From Deltaproteobacteria bacterium (GTDB lineage: Bacteria > Myxococcota_A > Polyangia > DRWM01 > JAAZOP01): a stretch of DNA of 64,000 nt. A model generated the notes under the pieces. It was not told where the DNA came from, did no database searches, and saw only the letters and a program-made list of their open reading frames with translations. Positions 7,469 through 16,032 of this stretch are shown here, one piece after another. Where the stretch lies: NCBI GenBank assembly GCA_016218815.1, contig JACRCX010000159.1:1-64000 (forward strand), given 5' to 3'. Positions within the stretch are counted from its first letter, which is position 1, and every line of letters begins with the position of its first letter. Made by a program: the position numbers and the translations under genes.

Positions 7469-9517
7469 ATGACGACGCGCGGATTGCGACTCGCGATTCT
7501 GCTTCCCCTGTGGGCGTTGAGCGGTTGTCCGGGCGGCAACGGCAATCCCGCGGGGGACGCGGACGAGGCGGAGGTCAGCGATGCGGACGGCACCGAGGTG
7601 CCGGGCGACGCGGACGAGGCGGACGCGGTGGACGGGGACGACGGCGGGTTGCCTCCGCCGCGTTGCACGGCGGGGACGTACTGGAGCACGGGCACCGTGA
7701 TCTTCCGCGAGGTCACCGCCGAGTCGGGGCTGGCGGGGATCGGGGCGCTTGGGATTCGCATCTCGGCCGTCGACTTCGACGGCGACGGTTTCGCCGACAT
7801 CGCGGCCCGGCAGCCCAGCGCGCTGGGCGACGACTTCGGCGCCGACGGCACGCGCCTGACGTGGCTCCTGCGCAACCGAGGCGACGGGACCTTCGAGGAC
7901 GTCACGGTTTCCTCGGGCATCCGGCAGACGCGGGCGAGCGCCGACCCGAGCCGCGGGCGGCCGGGCGACGTGTTCGCGTTCGGCGACGTCGACAACGACG
8001 GTTTCCTCGACGTGTTCACGGGGCTGCAGCGCGCCGCGGCCAGTCCGACGGACGAGACGAGCGAGATCCTGCTCAACAACGGCGACGGGACGTTCCGGCT
8101 GGGGCCCGAGACCAGCGACCTGCGGCGCACGGTCGCGCAGGGCGACTCGGTGGCCGGCGCGAGCTTCCTGGACTTCGACCACGACGGGTGCCTGGACCTG
8201 TGGGTCGTGGAGAACGTGCTGGCCGACAACCCGGCGCAGGACCAGCTCTACCACGGCGACTGCACGGGCGCGTTCGTGCGCGACACCGCCGCGCGGGGTC
8301 TGACCACGCGGGCGTGGTCGGCGGTCGCCGACATCAACGCGGCCCGGGCGCACTCGTACGGTTGGGCCGCCGCGGCGTGCGACCTCAACAACGACGGCTG
8401 GCTGGATCTGCTCGCCTCGTCCTACGGCCGCGCGCCGAACCTGCTGTGGCGCGCGGGCGGGTCGGACACCGGCTTCGAGTTCACCAACGAGAGCATCGCG
8501 TCGGGTTACGCCTTCGACGAGCGGACGGACTGGTCGGACAACGAATCGGCGCGGTGCTGGTGCCACTTGCACCCGACGGACACGGGCTGCGCGGATGTCC
8601 CTGCGCCCACGGGGATCGCCTGCTCGACCGACGCCGACGCCTTCCGCTGGGACAACGACTACGATCGGGAGCCCTTCCGCCTGGGCGGCAACAGCGGCGC
8701 GACGATCTGCGCCGACATGAACAACGACGGGTGGCTCGATCTGCTCACGAGCGAGATCGTCCACTGGGACGTCGGCGAAAGCTCCGACCCCGCCGAGCTG
8801 CTGGTCAACCTGCAGGATCCGGCGATCCGGTTCGAGCGGCCGGGCAACGACGTGACGGGGCTCGGGCGCGACCATGCGCGGCGCGACTGGAACGAGGGGA
8901 TCATGAGCGGCTCGGCGCTCGACTTCGACAACGACGGCCGGCTGGACGTGTACTGGGGCGACAGCGACTATCCGGGGGCCTACGGTCGGCTCTACCACCA
9001 GGATGCGACGGGTCGTTTCGAGTCCGTGGGGACCGCGGAAGGCATCGACCAGCACCGGAGCCACGGGGTGGCGGTGGCGGACTTCAACGGCGACGGGGCG
9101 CTGGACGTGGTCGTCGGGCACTCGTTCGCGCGGTGCGACGGCGACACCTCGCGCGTATCGGCGTGCTACGCGACGCAGCAGCTACGGCTGTTCGAGAACG
9201 TCTTCGGCGCGGGCGGCAACTTCGTCGAGCTGCGGCTGGCGGGCGGGGCGGGGACCAACGCGGCGGCGATCGGGGCACGCGTGACGGCGACGGCCGGCGG
9301 GGTGACGCAGACGCGGGAGGTCGGCGGCGGCTATGGCCACTACGGGGCGCAGAGCGAGCTTCCGGTGCACTTCGGGCTGGGGGCGGAGTGCGAGGCCGAG
9401 GTGACGGTGCGCTGGCCCGACGCGGCGCAGACGACGCAGACCTTCACGCTGCCGGAGGGCTGGGCGTTCTTGCTGGTGCAGGGCGGCGAGCCCGAGGTGC
9501 TCTGGCCGGCGGACTGA
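7469..9517 (+). CDS. FG-GAP/VCBS beta-propeller lipoprotein with ASPIC/UnbV domain
   Basis: GGGGAG 7 nt before the ATG at 7469 fixes the start (682 residues). A type II signal peptide ends at LSGC (Cys about 20), then comes an Asp/Glu/Ala-rich linker. Seven Ca-binding FG-GAP/VCBS blades follow, each with a D.(D/N).DG..D motif (DFDGDGFADI, DVDNDGFLDV, DFDHDGCLDL, DLNNDGWLDL, DMNNDGWLDL, DFDNDGRLDV, DFNGDGALDV), enough for one integrin-like propeller. The C-terminal 100 residues form an ASPIC/UnbV (CRTAC1-type) domain ending with VRWPDAAQTTQTF. It is predicted to be an envelope-anchored, calcium-dependent surface protein; a role in adhesion is inferred. It is probably cotranscribed with the giant kinase that starts 25 nt downstream. 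Confidence 0.85.
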   Translation: MTTRGLRLAILLPLWALSGCPGGNGNPAGDADEAEVSDADGTEVPGDADEADAVDGDDGGLPPPRCTAGTYWSTGTVIFREVTAESGLAGIGALGIRISAVDFDGDGFADIAARQPSALGDDFGADGTRLTWLLRNRGDGTFEDVTVSSGIRQTRASADPSRGRPGDVFAFGDVDNDGFLDVFTGLQRAAASPTDETSEILLNNGDGTFRLGPETSDLRRTVAQGDSVAGASFLDFDHDGCLDLWVVENVLADNPAQDQLYHGDCTGAFVRDTAARGLTTRAWSAVADINAARAHSYGWAAAACDLNNDGWLDLLASSYGRAPNLLWRAGGSDTGFEFTNESIASGYAFDERTDWSDNESARCWCHLHPTDTGCADVPAPTGIACSTDADAFRWDNDYDREPFRLGGNSGATICADMNNDGWLDLLTSEIVHWDVGESSDPAELLVNLQDPAIRFERPGNDVTGLGRDHARRDWNEGIMSGSALDFDNDGRLDVYWGDSDYPGAYGRLYHQDATGRFESVGTAEGIDQHRSHGVAVADFNGDGALDVVVGHSFARCDGDTSRVSACYATQQLRLFENVFGAGGNFVELRLAGGAGTNAAAIGARVTATAGGVTQTREVGGGYGHYGAQSELPVHFGLGAECEAEVTVRWPDAAQTTQTFTLPEGWAFLLVQGGEPEVLWPAD

Positions 9518-9542
9518 GTCGCCGGGCGGCCGGGGACAAGGA

Positions 9543-12500
9543 ATGGAATCGGTCCACCAGCTTCTGCAGGGCCTGCCGTTGCCGCTGGCGCAGCTCCTGC
9601 GGCGGGCGGTGAACGGCAAGTCGGCGGTCGAGCGGCACAACAACGCGTTCTACGCGGCGGAAGCGGCGTTGAAGCTGGCGGCCGCCGCCCGCGTGGGGCT
9701 GTGGCTGGACCGCTGCCTGGAGGCGGGGAGCGGACTCGCGCACGAGCTGGAGGCGCTGGTCCTGCCGTCGCTCGGGCACTGGCTCGGCTTCCTGCGCGAG
9801 GTGGATCGGTCGCTGGCGGCGCGCCTGGACGCAGCGGTGCTGCCGCTGGGGGGCGTGCTGGGGAGCCTGGACCGGCGGCAGGAGGGATGGGCCGGGGTCC
9901 GCGCGCTGGGCGACGCGGCGGGGGAGGCGGGGATCGTCGGCGACGAGGTACGCAGGCGTGCGGCGCGTTCGGGCCTGCTGGGGTTCTTCGAGCTGGCGGT
10001 CGCGTACCGGAACGAGGTGCTGGGGCACGGGGCGCAGCGCCGCACGGCACACTACGAGCGGTTCGGGGAGCTGTTCCTGGGGGCGCTGGACGAGGTGTTG
10101 CGGTCGCCGGCGCTCACGGGCGGACTCCGCCTGGGCCACGCGCGGCTGCAGGTCGCGGAGGGAAGCGCGAAGGCGTCGGTGTGCTGGCAGGACCTGACGG
10201 GGCTGGCGAGCATGCCGATGGCGGAGGGCGTCGCGCCGCCGGCGGAGGGAATCGTGCCCGGCCGCGTCTACCTGGTCGGGCCCGGGGCGGCGATCCCGCT
10301 GCACCCGCTGGCGGTGTACCGCGAGGGCGAGTTCGGCAACGAGGCGGTGGCGTTCCTGAACAAGACGGTCCGCCGGTCGCGGCGGGGCGAGGAGGGGAAG
10401 GTCGACGAGGTCCGGCGCGCCGACTACCTGGATTACGCCTCCGGGGAGATCCTCCAGGAAGTCGACGCGCGGGAGGCGCTGACCTCGCTGTTGGGCCGCC
10501 TGCGCGGGCGGCAGGCGAACGTCGAGGACCTGCGGGCGGCGGAGGACGCCAGCGTGGCGGGGGTCGCGGAGGCGCCGCAGGAGACGGCGGCGCCGGGCGC
10601 GACGATCGGGGATTTCGAGCTGCTGGGAGAGCTGGGCCGCGGCGGGATGGGCATCGTGTATCGGGCGCGGCAGCACAGCGTGAACCGCATCGTGGCGCTC
10701 AAGGTGCTGCCGCCGGGCCTGGCCGCGGACAAGGTGACGCTGGAGCGCTTCCGGCGGGAGATCGCCGTGCTCGCGCGCTGCGACCATCCCAACGTCGTCC
10801 GGATCCTGACCTCGGGCACGGACGGCGACCGCTGGTACTACGCGATGGAGTACGTCGAGGGCGCGGACCTGGGGCGGGTGTCGCGCGTGCTGACCAAGTG
10901 GAAGACGAAGGGGACGCCGCTGCGCGACGGGCACATCCCGGCGGCAATCTCGACGGCATCCGGGCCGGGCGGCGGTCCGGCGGCGGAGGCGACGGAGGCG
11001 GCGCCCGAGCCGGTCGAGCCGCCGCGGCTGGAAGGGGGCCGCGGCTACCACACCCGGCTGGCGGAGCTTTTTGCGGACGCGGCGCTGGGGCTGGAGCACA
11101 TCCACGAGCGCGGGGTGGTGCACCGCGACGTGAAGCCCGGGAACCTGATGCTGACGGCCGACGGGCGGCGCGTCGTGGTGATGGACCTGGGGTTGGCGAA
11201 GCTGGAGGACGCCAGCCGCTCGCTGACGAAGACGGAGTCGGGGATGCTGGGCACGCTGCGCTACGCGCCGCCGGAGCAGCTCCGGCGGCGGGCGGCGCAG
11301 GTGGATCGGCGTGCGGACGTGTACGGCCTGGGGGCGAGCCTGTACGAGCTGGCGACGGGTCGGCCGATCTTCGACGGCGACACCGAGGAGCGGGTGCTGC
11401 AGCAGGTGTTGAACGACGAGCCGGTGCCGCCGCGCCGGGCCGACCGTGCGGTGCCGCGCGACCTGGCGACGATCATCGGGGTGGCGACGACGAAGGATCC
11501 GGCGCGCCGCTACCAGACGGCGGCGGCGATGGCGGCGGACCTGCGGGCGTTCGCCGAGCACCGTCCGATCGCCGCGCGGCCGCCCGGGCCGCTCCGCCGG
11601 CTGGGGCTGCTGGCGCGGCGTCATCCCGCCGCGACGGGGGCCGTGCTGGCGGCGCTGGTCGTCTCCCTGGCCGGCGTCCTGCTCTGGACGATGATGGGAG
11701 GGTCGAAGCCGGAGTCGCGGCGGGAGATCTTCTGCGCGGCGTACGTCCTGCGTCGAGGCGTGCCGTCGTGCCTGACCGAGGTCGGAGCGGGGGCCGTGCG
11801 GGGACGTTGGGCGACGTACCGCTTCGAGTACCGCGGCGACGAGCTGCTGCGGGTGGAGCGGCGGAACGGCTCGGGGCGGCCACGGCCGGATCCCGAGCAG
11901 GGGGAGGCGACGGACTGGGAGTTCGCCTACCGCCGGGACGGGACGCTGCAGGAGGTGGTGCACCGGAACCGGGCGGGCCTGATCCTGCGGCGCGACGTCT
12001 TCTCCGCGGACCTGCGCCGGCAGTCGCTGCTGGACGAGGGTTCCAACCCGCAGCCGTTGCCGGACACGGACGTCGCGACGCTGCTGTGGGAGTACGACGA
12101 GCGCGGGGGGGCGATCGAGTGTCGCAACGCGAACGCGTTCGGCTCGCCGCGTCCGGACGGTGAGCGGATGTTCGGCTGGCGGGCGACGCTCGACGAGCGG
12201 GGGCAGGCCGTCCGTTGGGAGGTGCTCGGCGCGGACGGGCAGCCGTCGGCGACGGCGAAGGGGTTGGCGGCGGTGGAGCGGACGTTCGACGGGCGGGGGA
12301 ACCTGCTGGCCGAGCGCTTCGTCGGGGCCGAGGGGCGTCCGGTGCGCGGCGTGGACGGCTGCGCGGAGCGCCGTTGGGAGGTTGACGAACGGGACAACCC
12401 CGTGCGCTGGGACTGCATCGGGGTCGACGGCAAGGCGGCGGCGGGGGACGGCGGTTGCGTCGGGGCGCTGTCGCGCTACGACGAGCGGGGCAACCAGGTC

Positions 12501-15500
12501 GAGTTCACGCTGTTCGACGCCGCCGGGAAGCCGTGCTACCGGACCGACGGCTGCGCGGCGTTGCGGATGGCGTACGACGACGCGGGGAACCTCGTGGAGT
12601 CGGAGTGTCTGGGCGCGGACGGGAAGCCGGCGACGACCGCGGACGGCTGGGCGACGGCGCGCTCGGCCTTCGACGACCGGGGCGACGTCACGGAGTCGGC
12701 GTTCTTCGACGCGGCGGGGCTTCCGGTGCGAAGCCGGGGCGGCTGCGCGAAGGTGGCGCGGGAGTACGACGCCCAGGGCAACCCGACGTCGACCTCGTGC
12801 TTCGACGGCGCGGGGAAACCGACGCTGGAGGACGGTGGCTACGCCCGGCAGGTCGTGCGGTTCGACGAGCGGCGGCACCCGGTGGAGGTGGCGAACTTCG
12901 GCATCGACGGCAGTCCCACGGTGCAGCGGGAGGGCTACGCGATCTGGCGCGGGCGGTACGACGAGCGCGGGAGGAAGGTCGAGGATTCGTTCTTCGACAT
13001 CGACGGGGAGCCGGCGGCCGACAACCGCGGACGCGCCACGGTGCGCAACGTCTACGACGACCGCGGCAACCTGGTGGAGATCTCGACGTTCGGCCGCGAC
13101 GGGCGACCGGCGTCCGGGAACGACGGGGTCGCGACGCAGCGCAGCCGGTTCGACGAGAGGGGCAACGAGGTCGAGGTGACGTGGTTCGGCGAGGACGGGG
13201 GCCGGGTCGCGACGGCGACGGGGTTCGCGACGGTTCGGCGCCAGTTCGACGAGCGGGGGAACGTCGTGCGGGAGTCGTGGTTCGGCGTCGACGACCGACC
13301 GACGACGAGCATCGATGGCATTGCCGGGTTCGCGGCGACGTACGACGAGCGCGGCCGCAGGGTGGAGGAGGAGTACTTCGACATCGACGGTGCGCCGGCG
13401 ACGCACCGCAACGGGTACGTCCGCCGCACGATGGCCTACGACGACCGGGGGAACCAGACGGAGGAGGGCCGCTTCGACGCGGACGGCCGGGCTGCCGGAG
13501 ACGCGCGGGGGGTCGCGCGTTGGACGGCGAGGTACGACGAGCGCGGGCACATGCTGGAGAAGGCCTCGTTCGGGGCGGGCGGCGAGCCCGTGGCGGACGA
13601 GGAGGGCTGCGTCCGTTGGCGGCTGCGCTACGACGCGCGGGGGAACAAGACGGAGGAGGCGTGCTACGACGGGGAAGGCCGGCCGGTGTTCTCGCCGAAG
13701 TGGGGCTACGCCAAGGCGGTGCTGGGGTGGGACGAGCGCAACCAGAAGACGAGCGTGGCGGTCCTGGGTCCCGACGGGCGGCCGTGCCTGAACGGCGACG
13801 GCTATGCAGGATGGAGGATCCGCTACGACGAGCGGGGCAATGAGGTCGAGTGGACCAACCTGGGGCTGGACGGGAATCCGACGCCGGGGACGCACTACTG
13901 CGCCGTCCTGCGCTACGAGTACGACGAGCGCGGCCGCAGGACGGGACATCGCTGCTTCGGCGTCGGCGGCGAGCCCGTGATCTGCTCGCACGGCACGCAC
14001 TGGCAGTCGAACGTGTACGACGAGCGGGGCAACCTGGTGCGGATCGCGTTCCACGGCCTCCACGACGAGCCCGTGCTGTCGTTCGAGTGGGTGGCGGGGT
14101 TCGAGCGGAAGTACGACGACCACGCGAGGATGATCGAGGAGTCGTACTTCGGCCGCGACGGGCGGCCGACCTTGAACAAGCTGGGCTTCGCCTCCCAGCG
14201 CTTCGCGTACGGCGACCAGGGACGGATCACGGACGAATCGTATTTCGACGTCAACGGCCGCGCGACGCTTCGCGAGGGCCGCTTCGCCCGCAGGACGACG
14301 CGGTATGACGACGGGGGCCACGCCGTCGAGGGCGCCCACTTCGGTGTGGATGGGGAGCCGGCCACGGACCGGGACGGCATCGCGCGCTGGACGGCCGCCT
14401 TCGATCCGTCGGGGCGGGAGACCGAGCGCGCGTTCTTCGGGCCGGACGGGCGACCGATGCTGATCCCCGACGGCTACGCGACCTCGCGGACGCGCTACGA
14501 CGAGCGGGGCAATCCGATCGAGGTCTCGTACTTCGGGACGGACGGCTCGCCGGCGCCCGACCGGAACGGCATCGCGCGCTGGACGAGGACGTACGACGCG
14601 GGCGGGCGGGAGACCGAGCGCGCCTTCTTCGGCCCCGACGGACACGCGACGGCCGGCACGCTCGGCTACGCGGTGCGACGGACGCGCTACGACGAGCGCG
14701 GCCATCCGGTCGAGATCGTCAACCTCGGGGTCGCCGGGGAGCCCGCGACGGACTCGACCGGCGTGGCGCGCTCGGTCAGCGTCTTCGATGCGTCCGGGCG
14801 GGAGATCGAGCTCGCCACGTTCGGCGTCGACGGCAAGGCGTTCCTGACGGCCGAGGGCTACGCGACGAAGCGGACACGGTACGACGAGCGGGGCAAGCCG
14901 GTCGAGACCTCCTACTTCGGGACGGACGGCGCACCGATCGTCGGCAAGAACGGCGTCGTCCGCGAGACCTCGACCTACGACGAGCACGGACGGGAGGTCG
15001 AGCACGCGTACTTCGGCCTCGACGGCCGTCCCACGCTGTGCGCCGAGGGCTACGCCTCGTGGAGGAACGGCTACGACGAGCGGGGCAACGTCGCCGAGAC
15101 CTCGTACTTCGGCGTGACCGGCGAACCGGTTTCCGAGAAGCACGGCATCGCGCGCCTGACGGTCGTGTACGACGAGTACGGGAGGGAAACCGCGCGGGCG
15201 TACTTCGACACCGACGGCCACCCGGTGGCGAGCACCGACGGGTATGCCCGGGAGACCGTCGGGTACGACGAGCGCGGCAACCTGGTCGAGATGGCGACGT
15301 ACGGCGCGGGCGGCACGCTGGTGGCGTCGAGCTACGGGTACGCGCTGCAGCGCAATGCATACGACGCCCGCGGCAACCGCACGGAGCGCCGCTACTTCGA
15401 CGCCGAGGGCCGGCCGACGCCGGTGGAGTTTTCGACTCCCGCGGCGGTCTACGAGATCGACGGGCCGGGGGGCAAGGTGCACGTCCTGGCGGGAAGTCTC

Positions 15501-15998
15501 GGCGTGTCGACGACCATCGGGCCGCCGGGCGGGAGCATCGTGCGGATGGTCGGCTGGGACGCGAACGGCGAGCCGTTCTGGGGCGCGACGAGCGACCTGG
15601 CGTGGCGGCGCGAGGGCGGCCGCCTCGTCGTCACGGCGGGCGGCGAGCCGATGGTGGATCCGGCGAAGCTGGCCGCCGCGGAGCGGCGGATCGCGGCGTA
15701 CGAGGCGGGGAACCGGACGGAGCAGCTCCGGACGGCCCGCCCCGAGCTGTTCCGAGGCACGCGGGGGCTGCTGGTCGTGGACGTCGAGTCGGGGGGAGCG
15801 GCCGCCGCCGCGGGCGTGCGCCCGGGCGACGTGCTGCTCGAGTACGCCGGCCGCGGCCTGGACTGGATGCACGGCCTGCCGGGCGCCGGAAGCGAGGAGC
15901 CGTCCGGCGCCGGACCGCTGGTCCTGCTCCGCGGGGACACCACCGTGACGTTGGAGCTGCCGGCGGGCGGGACGGGCCTGGTCGTCGAGCCGCAATGA
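9543..15998 (+). CDS. Giant transmembrane Ser/Thr kinase with about 35 YD-type repeats and a PDZ-like domain
   Basis: A 2151-residue protein. Residues 1-345 form a helical cytoplasmic domain of unknown family. Residues 355-675 are a PknB-type kinase: GRGGMGIVY loop, Lys387, H527-R528-D529, and D548 in DLG instead of DFG. A 60-residue Ala/Pro-rich insert (about 445-505) precedes the helix before the catalytic loop. One membrane helix lies at about 695-719. Outside it, from about residue 850 to 1965, are about 35 tandem 32-residue repeats with consensus YDERGN.VE.SYFG.DG.P followed by a (G)(Y/I)A..R turn, resembling RHS/YD repeats but with their own spacing. A PDZ-like domain (about 2075-2140: RGLLVVDVESGGAAAAAG, VRPGDVLLEY) ends the protein. 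This is receptor-kinase architecture: an extracytoplasmic ligand-binding solenoid signalling to an inner kinase. Confidence 0.85.
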   Translation: MESVHQLLQGLPLPLAQLLRRAVNGKSAVERHNNAFYAAEAALKLAAAARVGLWLDRCLEAGSGLAHELEALVLPSLGHWLGFLREVDRSLAARLDAAVLPLGGVLGSLDRRQEGWAGVRALGDAAGEAGIVGDEVRRRAARSGLLGFFELAVAYRNEVLGHGAQRRTAHYERFGELFLGALDEVLRSPALTGGLRLGHARLQVAEGSAKASVCWQDLTGLASMPMAEGVAPPAEGIVPGRVYLVGPGAAIPLHPLAVYREGEFGNEAVAFLNKTVRRSRRGEEGKVDEVRRADYLDYASGEILQEVDAREALTSLLGRLRGRQANVEDLRAAEDASVAGVAEAPQETAAPGATIGDFELLGELGRGGMGIVYRARQHSVNRIVALKVLPPGLAADKVTLERFRREIAVLARCDHPNVVRILTSGTDGDRWYYAMEYVEGADLGRVSRVLTKWKTKGTPLRDGHIPAAISTASGPGGGPAAEATEAAPEPVEPPRLEGGRGYHTRLAELFADAALGLEHIHERGVVHRDVKPGNLMLTADGRRVVVMDLGLAKLEDASRSLTKTESGMLGTLRYAPPEQLRRRAAQVDRRADVYGLGASLYELATGRPIFDGDTEERVLQQVLNDEPVPPRRADRAVPRDLATIIGVATTKDPARRYQTAAAMAADLRAFAEHRPIAARPPGPLRRLGLLARRHPAATGAVLAALVVSLAGVLLWTMMGGSKPESRREIFCAAYVLRRGVPSCLTEVGAGAVRGRWATYRFEYRGDELLRVERRNGSGRPRPDPEQGEATDWEFAYRRDGTLQEVVHRNRAGLILRRDVFSADLRRQSLLDEGSNPQPLPDTDVATLLWEYDERGGAIECRNANAFGSPRPDGERMFGWRATLDERGQAVRWEVLGADGQPSATAKGLAAVERTFDGRGNLLAERFVGAEGRPVRGVDGCAERRWEVDERDNPVRWDCIGVDGKAAAGDGGCVGALSRYDERGNQVEFTLFDAAGKPCYRTDGCAALRMAYDDAGNLVESECLGADGKPATTADGWATARSAFDDRGDVTESAFFDAAGLPVRSRGGCAKVAREYDAQGNPTSTSCFDGAGKPTLEDGGYARQVVRFDERRHPVEVANFGIDGSPTVQREGYAIWRGRYDERGRKVEDSFFDIDGEPAADNRGRATVRNVYDDRGNLVEISTFGRDGRPASGNDGVATQRSRFDERGNEVEVTWFGEDGGRVATATGFATVRRQFDERGNVVRESWFGVDDRPTTSIDGIAGFAATYDERGRRVEEEYFDIDGAPATHRNGYVRRTMAYDDRGNQTEEGRFDADGRAAGDARGVARWTARYDERGHMLEKASFGAGGEPVADEEGCVRWRLRYDARGNKTEEACYDGEGRPVFSPKWGYAKAVLGWDERNQKTSVAVLGPDGRPCLNGDGYAGWRIRYDERGNEVEWTNLGLDGNPTPGTHYCAVLRYEYDERGRRTGHRCFGVGGEPVICSHGTHWQSNVYDERGNLVRIAFHGLHDEPVLSFEWVAGFERKYDDHARMIEESYFGRDGRPTLNKLGFASQRFAYGDQGRITDESYFDVNGRATLREGRFARRTTRYDDGGHAVEGAHFGVDGEPATDRDGIARWTAAFDPSGRETERAFFGPDGRPMLIPDGYATSRTRYDERGNPIEVSYFGTDGSPAPDRNGIARWTRTYDAGGRETERAFFGPDGHATAGTLGYAVRRTRYDERGHPVEIVNLGVAGEPATDSTGVARSVSVFDASGREIELATFGVDGKAFLTAEGYATKRTRYDERGKPVETSYFGTDGAPIVGKNGVVRETSTYDEHGREVEHAYFGLDGRPTLCAEGYASWRNGYDERGNVAETSYFGVTGEPVSEKHGIARLTVVYDEYGRETARAYFDTDGHPVASTDGYARETVGYDERGNLVEMATYGAGGTLVASSYGYALQRNAYDARGNRTERRYFDAEGRPTPVEFSTPAAVYEIDGPGGKVHVLAGSLGVSTTIGPPGGSIVRMVGWDANGEPFWGATSDLAWRREGGRLVVTAGGEPMVDPAKLAAAERRIAAYEAGNRTEQLRTARPELFRGTRGLLVVDVESGGAAAAAGVRPGDVLLEYAGRGLDWMHGLPGAGSEEPSGAGPLVLLRGDTTVTLELPAGGTGLVVEPQ
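12094..15440 (+). repeat. About 35 tandem 96-bp coding repeats
   Basis: Each unit encodes about 32 residues starting (Y/F)DERGN. Copies are diverged (mostly 40-60% identical by eye), so the array is old and not a recent expansion, though the YDERGN core codons (TACGACGAGCGGGGC) are strongly conserved. The period is very regular, with units from WEYDERGGAIE near 12094 to YDARGNRTE near 15360. Confidence 0.85.
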
Positions 15999-16032
15999 CG
16001 ACCGCTCCGGGGGACGAGGCGCCCGGCGGCTC

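Noticed and set aside
12094..15440. The YD-type repeats as evidence for an RHS polymorphic toxin.
   Set aside because: No RHS core-cleavage motif (DPxGL), no C-terminal toxin domain and no immunity gene; the array is joined to a membrane kinase and a PDZ-like domain.
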